Below, in pieces: positions 55,023-63,057 of a stretch of DNA of 64,000 nt (its first letter is position 1; each line of letters starts with the position of its first letter). Under the pieces are notes generated by a model. That model was given only the letters and a program-made list of their open reading frames with translations. It was not told the DNA's origin and made no database searches. Position numbers and translations under genes: made by a program. Origin of the DNA: Pseudoduganella rivuli (GTDB lineage Bacteria; Pseudomonadota; Gammaproteobacteria; Burkholderiales; Burkholderiaceae_D); contig NZ_WKJJ01000018.1 of NCBI RefSeq assembly GCF_009674485.1, positions 62,001-126,000 on the forward strand. The letters run 5' to 3'.

Positions 55023-56383
55023 TGGCCGGGCGCGTGCGGCACCCGAAGGGCGTGCGCCTTTCCCTGCTGACCCGCTGGTCGGCGCTGCTGGCCACGCTGC
55101 TGACCCTGGGCATCCTGATTGCGCTGGCGCTGACGCGGCTGTTGCCGGACCAGCCGGTGCTGGTGGTGGCGATCTGTCTGCTGGCGGTGATTCCCCTGGC
55201 GATGATCACGATCCGCGCCCAACTCGAACACATCCTGTCGCTGTTCCGCGCTCTGACGGGCACCGTTACCAGCTACAAGGACGGCGATTTTTCATTCAGC
55301 CTGCACTGGCCGCAAAACGATGAATTGAGCGACCTGGTGGCCGCGCACAATGAACTGGGCCGCGTATTGCGCGAACAGCGGCTGGGCCTGGTGCAACGCG
55401 AACTGCTGCTCGATACCATGGTGCAAAACACGCCGGTCGCCATGCTGCTGGCCAGCGAGGGCGGCCATATCGTGTATGCGAATATCGCGGCGCGCCAGTT
55501 GCTGAACCAGGGGCGCAAGCTGGAGGGAAACCGGCTCAACGATGTGCTGGACCAGTCCGCGCCCGCGCTGCGCGAAGCGCTGGCCCGGGGCGGCGACGGC
55601 TTGTTTACCGTGGACAGCAGCGATACCGCCGAAGGGGAAGGCGAGGATGTCTACCATCTGGCGCGCAGCAGTTTCAACCTCAACGGCCGCAAGCATGAAT
55701 TGCTGTTGCTGCGCCAACTGACGCAGGAATTGCGGCGGCAGGAAGTGCAGACGTGGAAAAAAGTCATCCGCGTCATCAGCCATGAATTGAACAATTCGCT
55801 GGCGCCGCTGACGTCGCTGGCGCACTCGGGCGCGGAGCTGGTGCGGCGGGGCCAGACCGAGCGCCTGCCGCAAATCCTCGCCACCATCGAAGAACGCACA
55901 CGCCACCTGGAAAGCTTCATTCTCGGCTATGCGCGCTTTGCCAAGCTGCCATCGCCCCGGCTGGAACAGCATGACTGGCCCGCGTTTATTGCGCGGCTGG
56001 GGGACCAGGTGGCTTTCACGCTGACGGGGGAATTGCCGGCCGAGCCGGCGTGTTTCGATGGCGCGCAAATGGAGCAGGCGCTGTTGAACTTGCTGAAGAA
56101 TGCGCATGAATCCGGCTCGCAGGCCGATGGGGTGTCGCTGGACGTGCAGCGGGTGCAGGGCATGGTCCGGATTGCCGTGCAAGACCGCGGGCCCGGCATG
56201 AGCGACACGGTGCTGGCCAACGCGCTGGTGCCGTTTTACTCCACCAAGCGCAGCGGCACCGGCCTGGGCCTGGCCCTGGCCCGCGAAATCGCCGAAGCCC
56301 ACGGCGGCCGCATCCTGCTGGCCAACCGCGACGGCGGCGGCCTGGCCGTCACAATGATCCTGCCCCTGCTCACCACTTGCTGA
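55022..56383 (+). CDS. Sensor histidine kinase partner (NtrB/PAS type)
   Basis: A 453-residue kinase. Two membrane helices (about 20-42 and 46-65) with almost no periplasmic loop are followed by a HAMP-like linker, a PAS-like region (about 125-230) and the kinase core with VISHELNNSLAPL (H254), LLNLLKNAHESG, RDRGPGM-like QDRGPGMSD and SGTGLGLALAREI. The sequence resembles NtrY/NtrB-type kinases. The start is ATG 55022, which overlaps the regulator stop (TGATG), so the two are coupled. The short periplasmic part suggests it senses a membrane or cytoplasmic cue, or the transporter itself. Confidence 0.92.
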   Translation: MAGRVRHPKGVRLSLLTRWSALLATLLTLGILIALALTRLLPDQPVLVVAICLLAVIPLAMITIRAQLEHILSLFRALTGTVTSYKDGDFSFSLHWPQNDELSDLVAAHNELGRVLREQRLGLVQRELLLDTMVQNTPVAMLLASEGGHIVYANIAARQLLNQGRKLEGNRLNDVLDQSAPALREALARGGDGLFTVDSSDTAEGEGEDVYHLARSSFNLNGRKHELLLLRQLTQELRRQEVQTWKKVIRVISHELNNSLAPLTSLAHSGAELVRRGQTERLPQILATIEERTRHLESFILGYARFAKLPSPRLEQHDWPAFIARLGDQVAFTLTGELPAEPACFDGAQMEQALLNLLKNAHESGSQADGVSLDVQRVQGMVRIAVQDRGPGMSDTVLANALVPFYSTKRSGTGLGLALAREIAEAHGGRILLANRDGGGLAVTMILPLLTTC

Positions 56384-56394
56384 TGTTGATTGGG

Positions 56395-56475
56395 GCCTGC
56401 CCCTTTGTTGATTGGGGCCTGGCCCCTTTAGCACTATCGTTCGCACTGCAAACGATAGTGCTAAAGGGGCCAGGC
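56395..56475. repeat. Large inverted repeat and tandem GATTGGGGCCTG units
   Basis: Two tandem copies of TTGATTGGGGCCTG(G)CCCCTTT begin near 56395. The second leads into a perfect 25-bp inverted repeat (56417-56441 with 56451-56475) around a 9-nt loop. The arms contain GCCTGGCCCCTTTAG and CACTATCGTT. The right arm is shared with the element at 18270-18307. It may also end transcription of the export operon. Confidence 0.75.
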
Positions 56476-56517
56476 ACCGAAATGTCGACTTGATGGGCTG
56501 GCTGGTAAACTGGCGGC

Positions 56518-57282
56518 ATGAAACCGACTTCTTCCCGCTTTGACCTCCCCGGCCACCCGCCCGCCACCATCACTGAATTCGAGGGCGTCCGTTCGCTGCA
56601 CCTGGGCACGTCCTGGGTGCAGGGCGCCATGCGTCTTGCCAAGCCCGATGCGATCGAGCTGGAATATGTGCAAATGATGATGATGTGGATGCTGTTCATG
56701 GAAAAGCCCCGCCACATCGTCCAGCTGGGCCTGGGCAGCGCGGCGCTGACCAAGTTTTGCTACCAGCGCTTCCCCGATGCGAAAGTCACCGCCGTCGACC
56801 TGAACCCGAACGTCATCGCCATTTGCCACGCCCTGTTCGGCCTGCCGCCGAACGATGCGCGCCTGAACGTGGTGGAAATGAATGCACTGGATTTCGTCAT
56901 GAATCCCGCCAACCACGGCAAGGTCGACGTGCTGCAAGTGGATTTGTACGACGAGGAAGCGCGCGGCCCCGTACTCGATACGCCCGAGTTTTACCAGGCT
57001 TGCGCCGATTGCCTGACCGACAAGGGCATCATGACTGTCAACGTGTTCGGCGATTACATGAACTACGACAAGAACTTCCAGCACATGGAACTGGCGTTCG
57101 ACGCCGTGGTTTGGCTGCCGGAAGTGCATGACGCCAACATCATTGCGGTGGCGTTCAAGCAATCGCCGGCCATCGACTTTTCCGACCTGTACGAGCGGGC
57201 CGCCACCATCAAAAAGCAAATGAATTTGCGCGCGAAAGGCTGGGTCGACGGCCTGAAGTCATGGATGCATGACCATGCGTGA
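56518..57282 (+). CDS. Spermidine/spermine synthase-like methyltransferase-fold protein
   Basis: A 254-residue protein with the Rossmann core of aminopropyltransferases: IVQLGLGSAALTKFCYQRFP, the acidic VTAVDLNPNVIAICHALF, and VDVLQVDLYDEEARGPVLD, which matches the family DxYD region. The usual N-terminal beta domain is reduced, and the glycine loop reads GLGSAA instead of GGGDG, so it may not be a true spermidine synthase. No speD gene is nearby. It sits alone after the large inverted repeat and ends before an AT-rich spacer. A short palindrome plus T-run (AAGCAATTGCTTTTTT near 57295) may terminate it. Confidence 0.75.
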   Translation: MKPTSSRFDLPGHPPATITEFEGVRSLHLGTSWVQGAMRLAKPDAIELEYVQMMMMWMLFMEKPRHIVQLGLGSAALTKFCYQRFPDAKVTAVDLNPNVIAICHALFGLPPNDARLNVVEMNALDFVMNPANHGKVDVLQVDLYDEEARGPVLDTPEFYQACADCLTDKGIMTVNVFGDYMNYDKNFQHMELAFDAVVWLPEVHDANIIAVAFKQSPAIDFSDLYERAATIKKQMNLRAKGWVDGLKSWMHDHA

Positions 57283-57439
57283 AACAATCGCCAAGCAATT
57301 GCTTTTTTAATATGTATTAGCAACCAACCGGCAAGAATACGATATCTCACCACAGAAATCACTAGTGATTCACAAATAAAGTATCGTTTATTCAGCGAAA
57401 ACACTTTATTACAACACTGAACAACTTAGAGGAAAGATA

Positions 57440-57476
57440 ATGCTTTCACGCTCCAAGCGTGCGGAGTAGTATTTTT
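57440..57476 (+). other. Possible leader peptide and attenuator before the TonB-dependent receptor
   Basis: In the AT-rich spacer 57283-57535, GAGGAAAG (57429-57436) precedes ATG 57440 with a 9-codon frame (MLSRSKRAE, stop at 57469). The frame overlaps a CACGCT-CCA-AGCGTG hairpin (57447-57461), and TTTTT follows near 57472. It may be chance, but the layout resembles an attenuator. Confidence 0.3.
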
Positions 57477-57535
57477 GCGCCAATGTTTACCCAACGTCAT
57501 TGCGCACACAATACGTCACTAAAAATGGACTCCCC

Positions 57536-59986
57536 ATGCAAAGAGCAACCAAGCCCGCCTTCCCTCCCCTGTTCCAACGCACGCTGATCGCCAGCGCCAT
57601 CCTGCTGGCCGCTTCCCAGGCTTCCGCACAGACTGCTCCCGCCGCTTCCGGCGAAGAGCAGACCGTGGTCGTGCTGGGTTCGCGTTCGACGGCCAAGACC
57701 GCCCTGGACACGTCCGCGCCCGTCGGCCTGATTAACCTGAAAGACATGCAGAATGCCGGCCCGCTGGAACTGGGCAAGCTGCTGCAGACGCTGGACCCAT
57801 CGTTCAACTTCTCCAGCACCTTCATCAGTGACGGCACCGACATCATCCGTCCCGCCACCCTGCGCTCGCTGGGCCCGGACCAGTTGCTGGTCCTGGTGAA
57901 CGGCAAGCGCCGCCACCAGCAGGCGCTGGTCAACGTGCAGCAAACCGTGGGCCGCGGCTCCGCCGGCACCGACATCAACGCGATCCCGATGTCCGCGATC
58001 CACCATATCGAAGTGCTGCGCGATGGCGCCGCGGCCCAATATGGTTCCGACGCGATTGCCGGCGTGATCAACATCGTCCTGAAGAGCAACGTCAATGAGA
58101 CGGCCTTCAGCGGCACCCTGGGCACCACGTCCAAGGGCGACGGCGACCTGTACTCGGCCAGCGTCAACCGCGGCTTCGCACTGGGTGAAAACGGCGGTTT
58201 CATCAACCTGACCGCCGAAGCGCGCGTGCGCGGCGAAACCAACCGCGCCGGTCCGGACACGCTGCGCGTGAGCCCTGCCCGCGTAACGCAGCGTATCGGC
58301 GACTCCGATGCGAAAGATGCGTACTTGTGGTGGAATGGCGCGCTGCCGATCGACAAGGACAGCGAATTCTATGCCTTCGGCGGCGTGTCGAAGCGTACCG
58401 GCGATTCGTCCGGCTTCTACCGTTCGCCAGGCGACGGCCGCACCGTGCCGGCCGTGTACCCGAACGGCTTCCTGCCGAACATCCGCACCACCGTGAAAGA
58501 CTTGTCGTACGCGTTCGGCTACCGCCGCGACCTGGCCAACGAATGGAAGTTCGACATGTCGATCAACCATGGCGCCAGCGAACTGGACTTCCACGAAAAG
58601 CAAACCATCAACGTCTCGTACTGGTACGAGCCGAAACCAGGTGGCGGCATCTATGCGGAATCGCCGCTGGAAGCGGACACCGGCAAGCTGAAGTTCAACC
58701 AGACCACCATCAACGCCGACATCAAGGGCCCGGTGAAACTGGGCGGCGCGGAAATCTTCCTGGCCTCGGGCTTCGAATGGCGCCGCGACAACTATGAAAT
58801 CGTCGCCGGCGACCCGGTGTCGTACCAGTATGGCCGCACCAACAATCCGAAGATCGTCATCAAGGACCAGACCGGCGGCGTCGCGGCGTCCGGCACCCAG
58901 GGCTTCCCGGGCTACACCCCGGCCACCGCCGTGGATTCCGGCCGCCACAACATCGCGCTGTACCTGGACGCGGAACACCGTCCTGTGAAGGAATTGCTGC
59001 TGGCCGGCGCCGTGCGCTACGAAGACTATTCGGACTTCGGCAGCACCGTCACTGGCAAGATCAGCGCGCGCTGGGACCCGTCCAAGCAGTTCGGCCTGCG
59101 CGGCTCCGCATCGACCGGCTTCCGTGCACCAGGCGTGCAGCAAGAGTATTACAGCTCCGTATCGACCAACCTGAATGCTGCCGGCCAGCTGACGGAAACG
59201 CTGACCGCACGCCAGGGCAGCGCCGTCACCAAGGCGCTGGGCATCGCGCCGCTGAAGGAAGAAAAGTCGCGTAACGCCAGCCTGGGCATGGTGCTGCGTC
59301 CGGCATCGAACATGTCGCTGACGGCGGACGTGTACCAGATCAAGATCAAGGACCGCATCGTCTTCTCCAGCAACATCGCGCCGGAAGCCGGCGGCGGCCC
59401 GATCGCCAACGTGCTGACGCCGCTGGGCGTGGGCCAGGCGCAATTCTTCACCAACGCGGTCGACACCAAGACGCGCGGCCTGGACATCGTGGCCGACCAC
59501 ACCACCAAGTGGACCGGCTCCACCCTGGTGCTGTCCGGCCAGTTGGGCTTCAACAAGACGGAAGTGACGAAGCGCCATTCGACGTCCAGCATCCTGACCG
59601 GCGCCCAACTGTTCGACCAGGCGCAAGTTACCCTGATCGAACATGGCCAGCCACGCAAGCACCACGTGGTCGCCGCCGATTACACCACCGGTCCGTGGAA
59701 CCTGAATGCCCGCGCCAACTACTATGGCGAAGTATCGGGCGAAGGTTTCGCGCCGCTGCAAACCTGGTCGGGCAAATGGCTGCTGGACATGACGGGCCGC
59801 TACAGCTTCAGCAAGAAGACCAGCGTGACGGTGGGCGTCAACAACGTGTTCGACACCTATCCGGACAAGTGGGACACCGTGAAAGGCGCGCCATTCCCGC
59901 AACTGGGCTTCACGCACTGCTGGGAAACCTGCCCGTTCGGCATCAATGGCCGTTCGATGTTCGTGCGCTTCGACACGGCGTTCTGA
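57536..59986 (+). CDS. TonB-dependent outer membrane receptor
   Basis: An 816-residue outer-membrane gated porin. A signal peptide (about 1-31, LIASAILLAASQASAQ) is followed by a TonB-box-like EEQTVVVLGSR (about 41-51), a plug domain (about 55-185, with TLRSLGPDQLLVLVNGKRR and AAAQYGSDAIAGVINIVLK) and a 22-strand-type barrel to the C-terminal Phe (VRFDTAF). The ligand is unknown. The start ATG 57536 gives a clean signal peptide; an upstream TTG reading adds 12 residues without support. A strong terminator follows. Neighbours give no siderophore genes, so a carbohydrate or other nutrient is equally possible. Confidence 0.93.
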   Translation: MQRATKPAFPPLFQRTLIASAILLAASQASAQTAPAASGEEQTVVVLGSRSTAKTALDTSAPVGLINLKDMQNAGPLELGKLLQTLDPSFNFSSTFISDGTDIIRPATLRSLGPDQLLVLVNGKRRHQQALVNVQQTVGRGSAGTDINAIPMSAIHHIEVLRDGAAAQYGSDAIAGVINIVLKSNVNETAFSGTLGTTSKGDGDLYSASVNRGFALGENGGFINLTAEARVRGETNRAGPDTLRVSPARVTQRIGDSDAKDAYLWWNGALPIDKDSEFYAFGGVSKRTGDSSGFYRSPGDGRTVPAVYPNGFLPNIRTTVKDLSYAFGYRRDLANEWKFDMSINHGASELDFHEKQTINVSYWYEPKPGGGIYAESPLEADTGKLKFNQTTINADIKGPVKLGGAEIFLASGFEWRRDNYEIVAGDPVSYQYGRTNNPKIVIKDQTGGVAASGTQGFPGYTPATAVDSGRHNIALYLDAEHRPVKELLLAGAVRYEDYSDFGSTVTGKISARWDPSKQFGLRGSASTGFRAPGVQQEYYSSVSTNLNAAGQLTETLTARQGSAVTKALGIAPLKEEKSRNASLGMVLRPASNMSLTADVYQIKIKDRIVFSSNIAPEAGGGPIANVLTPLGVGQAQFFTNAVDTKTRGLDIVADHTTKWTGSTLVLSGQLGFNKTEVTKRHSTSSILTGAQLFDQAQVTLIEHGQPRKHHVVAADYTTGPWNLNARANYYGEVSGEGFAPLQTWSGKWLLDMTGRYSFSKKTSVTVGVNNVFDTYPDKWDTVKGAPFPQLGFTHCWETCPFGINGRSMFVRFDTAF

Positions 59987-60012
59987 TCGTTTCCTGACGA
60001 CGTAAACGCTGG

Positions 60013-60047
60013 AAAGCCGCAAGGCGCCGTGTGCGCCCTGCGGCTTT
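60013..60047 (+). terminator. Intrinsic terminator after the TonB-dependent receptor
   Basis: AAAGCCGCA (60013-60021) pairs with TGCGGCTTT (60039-60047), with an inner GGCGC/GCGCC pair, followed by a T-run. Classic intrinsic terminator 26 nt after the stop. Confidence 0.9.
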
Positions 60048-60126
60048 TTTCATGCTGGCTCCTGCGGTCATGGCCTTTCATCCGTGCCGATGGTTAAATT
60101 GACCGTCAACCAATTCAGGAGCAATC

Positions 60127-60741
60127 ATGTATCGACTTCCGGCAGGACTCGTCCTGCTGACGGCCCTTGCCGCCTGTGGCGGCGGCAGCGGCGGCGGCGC
60201 CAGCGGCCAGGGCCTGCCCACGCAAGTGGCCGGCGCGCTGCAAAAATACGAGGGCGTCTGGATACGCCCGTGCGCGGCGCACAACCGCGACACCATGACG
60301 CTGGCGGCCAGCAATGGCGGCGCCACCTTGTCCTTCACCATCAAGACGGAATACTTTGCCAACGTCGATTGCACTGGCGCCGTGGTGGCGACCGGCACCT
60401 ATGCGCAAGCCGCGACCGTGCTGCAATACACCGGCACCGTGAAGGACGCCAGTGTGCGCATGCCGAACGGCGAAACCGTGACGGCCAGCGTCGACCAGGG
60501 CAACGCCACCGCCACCACCACGCCCATCACGTTCACGGGCAGCGGCGTGACGTCGTCCACTGTCAATGGCAAGACTGTCTGGCACATCCAGTTCGGCCAG
60601 GGTTCGACCGACGTGCAAACCAACCTGGGCACCGGCGTCACCAGCGCGTCACTGGCGCTGCGCAATGGCGAATTGCTGGTGCTGTCCGTGTCGGGCAACA
60701 GCGGCAATACGTTTAATGTGGAAAGCCGGCTGACGCACTGA
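60127..60741 (+). CDS. Predicted lipoprotein of unknown function
   Basis: A 204-residue protein with a lipoprotein signal: LVLLTALAAC with the lipidated Cys at 17, followed by a Gly/Ser-rich linker. The mature part is Thr/Ser/Ala/Gly-rich and beta-prone (TLSFTIKTEYFANVDCTGAV), with no family that I recognise. A CGGSGG-type linker is typical of surface lipoproteins in this group of bacteria. It stands alone downstream of the receptor terminator. Its last 29 nt overlap the end of the convergent MocR-type gene. Confidence 0.75.
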   Translation: MYRLPAGLVLLTALAACGGGSGGGASGQGLPTQVAGALQKYEGVWIRPCAAHNRDTMTLAASNGGATLSFTIKTEYFANVDCTGAVVATGTYAQAATVLQYTGTVKDASVRMPNGETVTASVDQGNATATTTPITFTGSGVTSSTVNGKTVWHIQFGQGSTDVQTNLGTGVTSASLALRNGELLVLSVSGNSGNTFNVESRLTH

Positions 60742-62188
60742 GTGCCGCCACCACGCGCCGCGCCAGCTCGTCCATCCGCTCGGCCGGCACCTGCGCATAC
60801 CCCAGCATCAGCCCCTGGCACTGCGGCCTGTCCCCCACCGCATGCAGCGACATCGCATTGACGACGATGCCCTGTTCCAGCAAGCGCGCCGACACGGCCT
60901 GGTCATCCAGCACCGGGTCGGTAAACCGCAGCGCCAGGTGCATTCCCGCCGACGCGCCTTCCACCACGGCGGAGCCGTCCAGGTAACGCTCGAGCGCCGC
61001 CTGCAACGCATCGCGCCGCTGCCGGTACAGCCGCCGCATGCGCCGCAAGTGCAACGCGAACTGCCCGCTGCGCACGAACTCCGCCACCGCCAGTTGTTCC
61101 GCCACCCGGCCGCGCGCCGCCGATTGCGCGCGCATCTCCGCCAGCGGCGCGGCCAGCCATGGCGGCACCACGACAAAGCCGATCCGCAGCGCAGGGAACA
61201 TGGTCTTGCTGAACGTGCCCACGTACAGTACGGGCGCGTCCGGCGCCAGCCCCTGCATGGCGGGCAGCGGTGGACCGTCGTGGCGGAATTCGCTGTCGTA
61301 ATCGTCTTCGATGATCAGCGCTCCCGCCGCCCGCGCATCGGCAATCAGCGCCAGCCGCCGTTGCAGCGACATCACGGTTCCCAGCGGATACTGGTGCGAC
61401 GGCGTCGTGTAAATCAGCCGGGGCGGCGCGTCGCGCCAGTGCGACGGCTGCGGCGCGATGCCTTCGCCATCGAGCGGGATGCCCCGCACCTTCAATCCCG
61501 CGCCGCGGAACGCGGCCAGCGCCCCCGCATAGCCGGGATCTTCCAGCCACACGATGTCGCCATCGTCGGCACAGGCCCGCGCGCACAGGTCGAGCGAACT
61601 TTGCGTGCCATCCGTGATGAACACCTGCGCCACATCGCACAGCACGCCGCGCGACGCGCGCAAGTAATCGGCCACGGCGGCCCGCAGCACCGGCTCGCCG
61701 CACGGGTCGCTGTAATTGAGCTGGCGCGGCGTCATCGTGCGCCACGCGCGCTCCAGCATGCGCCGCCACAATGGCAGCGGAAACGCATCCAGCGCGGGCA
61801 CGCCAGGCACGAACGCCCCCATCATGTCGGCCGGTCCCAGCACGGGGCGCAGGTTGCGGGCGCGGCGCGACAGCAGCGCGTGCGGCCCCGCCTCCACCGG
61901 CGCAGCCGCTTCGGCCGACGCTTGGCTGGCAATGGCCGCCACCACGGTGCCGCGCCGGTCGCCCAGCACATAGCCTTCGCACGCCAGCTGTTCATACGCG
62001 TACAGCACGGAATTGCGCGCCACGTTCAATTCGCCCGCCAGCGTGCGCGACGACGCCAACCGCGTCCCGGCCGCCAGCGTGCCATCGCGGATGGCCGCGC
62101 GCAGGCATTCATGCAGCAAGCGCTGGCGTGACCAGCCCCGGCCGGCGTGGTTCTCGGTAAAGGCTTCGAACAGCAGCGTGTAATCCAT
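60713..62188 (-). CDS. MocR/PdxR-type transcriptional regulator (GntR HTH plus aminotransferase fold)
   Basis: A 491-residue fusion of an N-terminal GntR winged helix (about 15-80, with GTRLASSRTLAGELNVARNS) and a PLP-dependent class I aminotransferase-like domain. The PLP-binding lysine is in YVGTFSKTMFPALRIGF, and the usual DGTQSSLDL and EDDYDSEFR segments are present. MocR proteins use PLP as an effector and often control vitamin B6 genes. This one is divergent from a PNPOx-like flavin protein gene, and the spacer holds an imperfect palindrome, so it probably regulates that gene. Its 3' end overlaps the lipoprotein gene tail by 29 nt. Confidence 0.9.
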   Translation of the reverse strand: MDYTLLFEAFTENHAGRGWSRQRLLHECLRAAIRDGTLAAGTRLASSRTLAGELNVARNSVLYAYEQLACEGYVLGDRRGTVVAAIASQASAEAAAPVEAGPHALLSRRARNLRPVLGPADMMGAFVPGVPALDAFPLPLWRRMLERAWRTMTPRQLNYSDPCGEPVLRAAVADYLRASRGVLCDVAQVFITDGTQSSLDLCARACADDGDIVWLEDPGYAGALAAFRGAGLKVRGIPLDGEGIAPQPSHWRDAPPRLIYTTPSHQYPLGTVMSLQRRLALIADARAAGALIIEDDYDSEFRHDGPPLPAMQGLAPDAPVLYVGTFSKTMFPALRIGFVVVPPWLAAPLAEMRAQSAARGRVAEQLAVAEFVRSGQFALHLRRMRRLYRQRRDALQAALERYLDGSAVVEGASAGMHLALRFTDPVLDDQAVSARLLEQGIVVNAMSLHAVGDRPQCQGLMLGYAQVPAERMDELARRVVAALSASAGFPH

Positions 62189-62227
62189 GGGACTCCAAAT
62201 CGGTGGCTCTAAAAATTTGCATACGAC

Positions 62228-62249
62228 TGGACCTTATGAAAGGGCCAGA
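62228..62249. promoter_or_regulatory. Candidate MocR operator in the divergent spacer
   Basis: CTGGACCTT (62228-62236) is an inverted repeat of AAGGGCCAG (62241-62249) with one mismatch and a 4-nt centre. It lies just upstream of TATAGT (62258-62263), a possible -10 for the PNPOx-like gene. Activation by the divergent MocR-type protein is inferred. Confidence 0.45.
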
Positions 62250-62290
62250 TCGCCATTATAGTTGCCACTCAACCAACTTGAGAGGAGTCA

Positions 62291-62941
62291 ATGAACACCC
62301 CGCCATCCAACCGGACCCGCGTACGCCGCGTCGCCAACAATGCCGCCTATGACAGCGCGACCGTGCACGCGATTGTCGACGATGCCTATGTCTGCCACAT
62401 CGCCTTCACGGACGACCATGGGACGCACTGCATCCCGACGGCATGCTGGCGCGAAGGCAACCACCTGTACATCCACGGCTCGAACGGCAGCCGCATGCTG
62501 AAGCGCTTGATGGAGCAGGACGTGTGCGTGACGATCACCCACGTGGATGGCCTGGTGATGGCGCGTTCCGCGTTCAGCCACTCGATGAATTACCGCTCGG
62601 CGATGATTTACGGCCGCTTTGAAAAAGTCGCGGACGACGACAAGGCCGCGACACTGGAAGCATTCATGGAATCGCTGATGCCGGGCCGCCAGGCCGATAT
62701 CCGTCCCGGCAGCGCCAACGAATACGCCGCCACCACGGTGCTGCGCATTGCGCTCGACGAGGCGGCCTGCAAGGTGCGCGCGGGCGGACCGACGGAAGAA
62801 GAGGAAGACGTGGATTACCCCGCGTGGTCGGGCGTGCTGCCGCTGACGCGCGTGCGTGGCGAACCTGTCACGGCGGAAGGAAACGGGGCGCCGGTACCGG
62901 CCTACGTCCACGCATGGTATCGGGGAGCCGGGGGCGCCTGA
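62291..62941 (+). CDS. PNPOx-like flavin-binding protein
   Basis: A 216-residue protein of the split-barrel flavin/pyridoxamine 5'-phosphate oxidase-like family (HugZ/FMN-binding group). Landmarks are DDAYVCHIAFTDDHGTHCIP, WREGNHLYIHGSNGSRMLK and the TITHVDGLVMARSAFSHSMNYRS-type segment. Such proteins bind FMN or haem-like cofactors; the true PdxH enzyme is longer and differs in its active-site Arg/His set, so I do not call it PdxH. It starts 11 nt after a GAGAGGAG ribosome binding site and lies divergent from the MocR-type gene. A hairpin (62952-62988) follows. Confidence 0.83.
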   Translation: MNTPPSNRTRVRRVANNAAYDSATVHAIVDDAYVCHIAFTDDHGTHCIPTACWREGNHLYIHGSNGSRMLKRLMEQDVCVTITHVDGLVMARSAFSHSMNYRSAMIYGRFEKVADDDKAATLEAFMESLMPGRQADIRPGSANEYAATTVLRIALDEAACKVRAGGPTEEEEDVDYPAWSGVLPLTRVRGEPVTAEGNGAPVPAYVHAWYRGAGGA

Positions 62942-62951
62942 CTTGCACCCG

Positions 62952-62988
62952 GGAGGCAAACTGCGATATCAATCCTGGTATCGCCTCC
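62952..62988 (+). terminator. Hairpin after the PNPOx-like gene
   Basis: GGAGGC (62952-62957) pairs with GCCTCC (62983-62988); inside it GATA pairs with TATC. GCGATA and TATCGC (62963-62968, 62979-62984) form an alternative stem. It may end the PNPOx-like transcript or act as an operator for the next gene. No T-run. Confidence 0.4.
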
Positions 62989-63057
62989 TACCCATAATTC
63001 ATCGCGACCGATATCACTGGGGCGTATCATCTTGTCACCATAATAATAGGAGGAGAC

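Noticed and set aside
57497..60022. 841-residue minus-strand frame covering the TonB-dependent receptor
   Set aside because: Its exact antisense relation to a clear receptor gene and its low-information composition mark it as a shadow frame.
62291..62941. Calling the flavin protein PdxH
   Set aside because: The length and motif set fit the split-barrel HugZ/FMN-binding group better, and the PdxH active-site pattern is not evident.
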